A stretch of DNA of 64,000 bases from Oenanthe sinensis (lineage: Eukaryota > Streptophyta > Magnoliopsida > Apiales > Apiaceae). A program made the translations under genes and the position numbers. Position 1 is the stretch's first letter, and every line of letters starts with the position of its first letter. The DNA is taken from contig CM053800.1 in the NCBI GenBank assembly GCA_028671895.1, forward strand, positions 26,061,886 through 26,125,885, given 5' to 3'. Positions 60,507 to 64,000 of the stretch are shown piece after piece. Below the pieces are notes generated by a model. The model did not search any database. It saw nothing but the letters and a program-made list of their open reading frames with translations, and was not told the DNA's origin.

Positions 60507-61054
60507 TGTTAGAAATGCAAACACTGATGCTGTTAGAGAATATCAAACAGAGTTTATTAACAGAGTTTATGCTGACATCATTAGAGAATAGGAAGCTGTC
60601 AGTCAAAGTTTGCTCTTTCTGAGAATACTCAATCAGAGTTTACTCTAACAGAGAATACTCTATCAGAGATTATCAAACCGACAGAGTTTACAATCAGAGT
60701 TTGTGAAGGAAACAGACAAATCAGAATATGACTTGGATAGTGAAGAAAGAATTCAAATACAAGTCTAATTACTTTATGGAAGCTATTCTTATCATAATCT
60801 ATTTTGTAATTATATTTGTAACTGTGTCTATATAAACACATAAATAGGTTAACATTAAGTGGTTCAATTCATTCAAGTAATATCTTTTTATAACCTAGTA
60901 ACTCTTAAGAACAGTGAATTTCTTGAGTGAGTTTTGTACACAGTTTATTATTAATACAAAGTTATTCATGTTTTTCATACTTGTGTTCTTGATTCGATTA
61001 TTTGGTGCTATTACATTCAACCCCTTCTGTAATAGATTATTTATCTAGGCAACA
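60507..61054 (+). repeat. 5' LTR of element D
   Basis: About 548 bp, from TGTTAGAAATGC (a start three bases earlier is possible) to CTAGGCAACA, next to the primer-binding site. It has five or more CAGAGTTTA-type motifs (60547-60695), a TATA-like CTATATAAACACA at about 60828 and CAACCCCTTCTG near the end. Partner LTR not in window. Confidence 0.85.
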
Positions 61055-61056
61055 AT

Positions 61057-61068
61057 TGGTATCAGAGC
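61057..61068 (+). other. Primer-binding site of D
   Basis: TGGTATCAGAGC, an exact match to the initiator tRNA-Met 3' end, two bases after the LTR. Confidence 0.92.
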
Positions 61069-61102
61069 AGATAGTTAACTACAACTCAAAGGTCATATAA
61101 AC

Positions 61103-63396
61103 ATGTCTGAAAACAAGTATAAAAGCATCAGGATCCCAATATTGAAGAAGGCTGAATACCCTACATGGAGGGTGAAGATGATGATGTTCCCGGAAGCAAC
61201 TGATTCTGATTATTTAGACAGAATCCATATAGGTCAGTATCTACCAACCAAACTAGTGCCATCTATAATTGTGGAAGGAAGATAAGTCCCTGAATATTAC
61301 ACCTTGAAGGACAAGAAAGAATGGACCAATGAAGAAAAACTAGAAGTCCTCAAAGATGCAAAGGTAAGGAATATACTGCATAACAGTCTTGACTCTGTGA
61401 TGTCTAACGTAGTAATTGCATGCAAAACAGCAAAAAAAATCTGGGATGCACTAGAGGTTCAATGCCAAGGAACCAAGGAGATAAAGAAAATTAGAAGATC
61501 TATATTAATTCAAGAGTATGAATACTTTGAGGCAAAACAAAATGAATCCCTCATAGATATCTATGACCTATTTCTAACTCTGTTGAATAACTTGGCTTTG
61601 GTGGATAAGGTGTATGACAATGAAGATTCAAACACCAAGTTTTCTAGGGCTCTTCATGAAGAATAAGATCTATAAACATCTTTAATAAGAGATATGGTTG
61701 ATCTAGATGAGATGTCTCTTGATGAAGTCTATGGAAGATTGAAGACTCATGATCTAGAACTACAACAAAGGAAGAATAGAAAGAGTATCAAGGCAAAGTC
61801 TGTTTCCTTGAATGTTGAGGCCAAAGTTGAAGAACCAAAAGAAAAAGTCCTAAAAGCCTCAACAAGAAAAGGAAAAGCCGTGATCAAGGAAAGAAGTGAA
61901 TCAGAATTTGAGGCAAACTCTGATGTAAACACTGATGATTCTTCAGATTCTGACATAATGGAGATGGTTGCTATGATTGTCAAAGGCTTCAAGAAGATGA
62001 AATATAGGAAGTACAGAAAGAAAGGGAACTCCCAAAAGAAGCAAGGAGAATCAGACAAGAAAGACAGATTCAGAAAAAGAGAAGACAGATATGGAAAATC
62101 AAAAACTCTTGACAAATCAAAGGTCAAGTGTTACAAGTGTAATAAGATGGGGCACTTTGCTACTGAGTGCAGAAACAAGGAATCTGGAAAAGCACTCATC
62201 ACATCAAAAAAAGATTGGATGGATTCCTCAGATTCTGAAGAGGAAACAAATTATGCTCTCATGGCAAACTCTGATGCTCCCATCCTAAACTCTGACAAGG
62301 TACCAAACTCTATATTTAATCTTGATACTGAAAATATCTGTGAATTAAATCTTTCCTTAGATCATTGCATGTTAGTTTTAAATCACAGTCTGAATGAAAG
62401 ATTAAAATCTGAAATACAAACTCTGACTTCTAGGAATAACTTTCTTGAAACTGAACAAAAATATATGCTTAGCACTAAGAGAGATTGTGAGAATACTATA
62501 CACATGTAAACTCAGCTAGAAATTCAAGTGGAATATTTAAAAGCTGAAATTGCTAAAGAAAAAGTGACTTTCAAAGTTTGGACAAACTCTAGCAAGAAAG
62601 TCCAACAAATGCTTTCTGAAAAGAATTGGACATATGCTCTGTGTTATGAATCTGATAAAGAAACATACACTAAAGCACACACAAAAGGAACATTGAGTGA
62701 ACCCGTGAAATTTGTTAGAGCTAGTAATGACAAGAAAACTACATCTGGTGAATGCTCTAATAATAACAAAGGTAAAAAGAATAGTGTGTTAGAGAATAAA
62801 CCTGTCAATATAGGATTACTTTTACAGAAGCAACTTAAAGAAAAGTTGAAGGCAGTCACCAATAAAAATGAATCTAAAAAGGTGAAAAGAAATAGGAATG
62901 GCAAAGTAGGAATTACTAAGGAGAATAACTACATGAATATCCCTGATGCTTCTAGAAAAACCTGTTTTACTTGTGATAATTCAAATCACCTTGGCATTGA
63001 CTGCGAACAAAACAAAAAGAAGAAATCTAAGAGACCTAGTTCAGAGGCTGGAAACAAAATAGATATAGTCCACAAAATCCATGTTTTCGCTGTGGTAGTC
63101 TGTGGCATTAAATTTATACATGCAAAGAATATCATGGTCTGTATTTCAATTATTATGAACTATTGCCTAAATTGAATAAATCTCCTGTCTTTTCTAATCA
63201 TGCTATCAAACAAGAATATGTGGTAAAAGTTGATAAAAGAAAAGTAAACTTTGATAGTATAAACTCTGATAATGCAAACTTTGATTGGGCAAACTCTGTT
63301 AACATAAACTCTGATAAAAATACTTCTGCTGCAAGAGTTAACAAGTTTCAAAAGAAAAGACCCAAACTTTTTTGGGTTCCCAAATATACTAATTAA
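61103..63396 (+). pseudogene. gag: Element D gag
   Basis: Starts at ATG 61103 (MSENKYKSIRIPILKKAEYP). Capsid-like region with NSLDSVMSNVVIACKTAKKI and EYEYFEAKQNESLIDIYDLF. An acidic stretch (SDVNTDDSSDSDIMEM) and basic tract precede the zinc knuckle CYKCNKMGHFATEC at about 62128-62169. Then SLDHCMLVLNHSLNE, a helical region, and a second CCHC-like motif CFTCDNSNHLGIDC at about 62962-63003. It ends WVPKYTN with TAA at 63394-63396. Stops at 61283, 61664 and 62507 and a frameshift near 63175 break it. Two CCHC motifs in one copia gag are uncommon; B, E and H show one. Confidence 0.87.
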
Positions 63397-63412
63397 TTTG
63401 AATTAAATTGAT

Positions 63413-64000
63413 TGCAGGGAAACATGAAAAACATATTAGTGATTGATAGTGGATGTTCTGCTCATATGACTGAAAACAAATCCCTACTTTCAGAGTTTGA
63501 GGAGAAGGCTGGCCCAGCAGTATCTTATGGAGATGGCAACATAGGAAGGACACTGAGATATGGCAATATTATTATTGGAAATGTCATCATTGAAAATGTA
63601 GGTCTGGTTGAAGGACTCAAGCATAATCTGTTAAGTGTGAGTCAAATGACAGACAGAGGTCATTCTATGGAATTCCATGGAACTCATTGTGAAGTGAAAA
63701 GCAAGAAGACTGACAAAGTGGTTCTAATTGGACACAGACATAACAACTTATTTGAAGTTAGCTTGGAGGTAAACTCTGATGGTCCCTTAACTTATTTACT
63801 TGGAAAGGCATCGTCCTTGAAAAGCTGGAATTAGCACAAAAAGGTGTCACTTGAACTTTGGGAACATAAATGAATTGGTGAAAAAGGATCTAGTTAGAGG
63901 TCTTCCAAAAGTTTAATTTCATCCTGATGGACTCTGTGATTCATGTCAAAAGGCCAAACAAAAGAAGACATCTTTCAAGAGCAAAATTGAAAATTCTATT
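63413..64000 (+). pseudogene. pol: Element D pol, protease and pre-integrase (cut by window edge)
   Basis: After TGCAGGG at 63413-63419: protease LVIDSGCSAHMTENKSLL, AGPAVSYGDGNIGR, VEGLKHNLLSVSQM; then LGKASSLKSWN with TAG at 63832-63834 where a tryptophan codon is expected, and a shifted pre-integrase with NELVKKDLVRGLPK, a stop, and DGLCDSCQKAKQKKTS. The frame runs to the edge. The remainder of pol is outside the window. Confidence 0.88.

Larger units (their letters stand above)
60507..64000 (+). mobile_element. Element D: copia element, 5' part
   Basis: LTR, primer-binding site, gag and the start of pol of a copia element running off the right edge. The gag end (WVPKYTN) and protease sequence are close to the inverted fragment in A. 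Multiple stops and shifts show it is inactive. Confidence 0.88.

Overview
The window is AT-rich plant nuclear DNA, most likely from a eudicot. I see no host gene, tRNA or rRNA. Nearly everything is LTR retrotransposon of the Ty1/copia type, with at least eight elements nested in one another. Supporting signs are primer-binding sites matching plant initiator tRNA-Met (TGGTATCAGAGC and variants), polypurine tracts of the form ATAGGGGGAGATT, LTRs bounded by TG...CA, 5-bp target duplications, and gag-pol fragments in the copia order (gag with CCHC knuckle, protease DSG, pre-integrase, integrase, RT with YVDD, RNase H). I name the elements A, B, C, D, E, F, G and H. Comparisons between copies were made by eye.

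Left block (1-21160). B (+) is a Sirevirus-like element whose gag is split twice. Element A (+), of which only the 3' end is in the window, ends at 1731 inside B gag. Element C (-, 2482-15648, target duplication gggac) sits inside the B zinc knuckle. B then runs through the rest of gag and pol to 20278 and an AT-rich tail. C is the most unusual object here. It has two 1454-bp LTRs differing at only two bases that I can find, an intact primer-binding site and polypurine tract, and about 10 kb of internal sequence with no recognisable gag-pol. That interior instead holds a cluster of polypurine-like motifs, traces of an env-like gene, foldbacks and a large minisatellite of 120-bp hairpin-forming units.

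Middle block (21160-57350). F (-) is a copia element of another lineage. It is cut between protease and pre-integrase by E (-, 21434-57270, target duplication tttat). E is a Sirevirus-like element with gag, pol and a long env-like gene. E in turn carries H (+, 29447-42973) in its pol gene and G (-, 48619-57253, target duplication tagtc) in its 5' LTR. H belongs to the same family as E but lies in the opposite orientation, so the locus is a large inverted repeat. H has an abnormal 3' junction.

Right block (57271-64000). This holds the protease, gag and leader of F, then sequence with palindromes and a short GC-rich island, then D (+, from 60507), a degenerate copia element running off the right edge.

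Almost all coding regions carry nonsense or frameshift changes, so the elements are not autonomous as they stand. The patterns most worth following are C and its hairpin minisatellite, a motif array found both in the E/H LTR and upstream of the env-like gene, and a splice-acceptor-like TGCAGGG conserved just after the gag stop codon in five elements.
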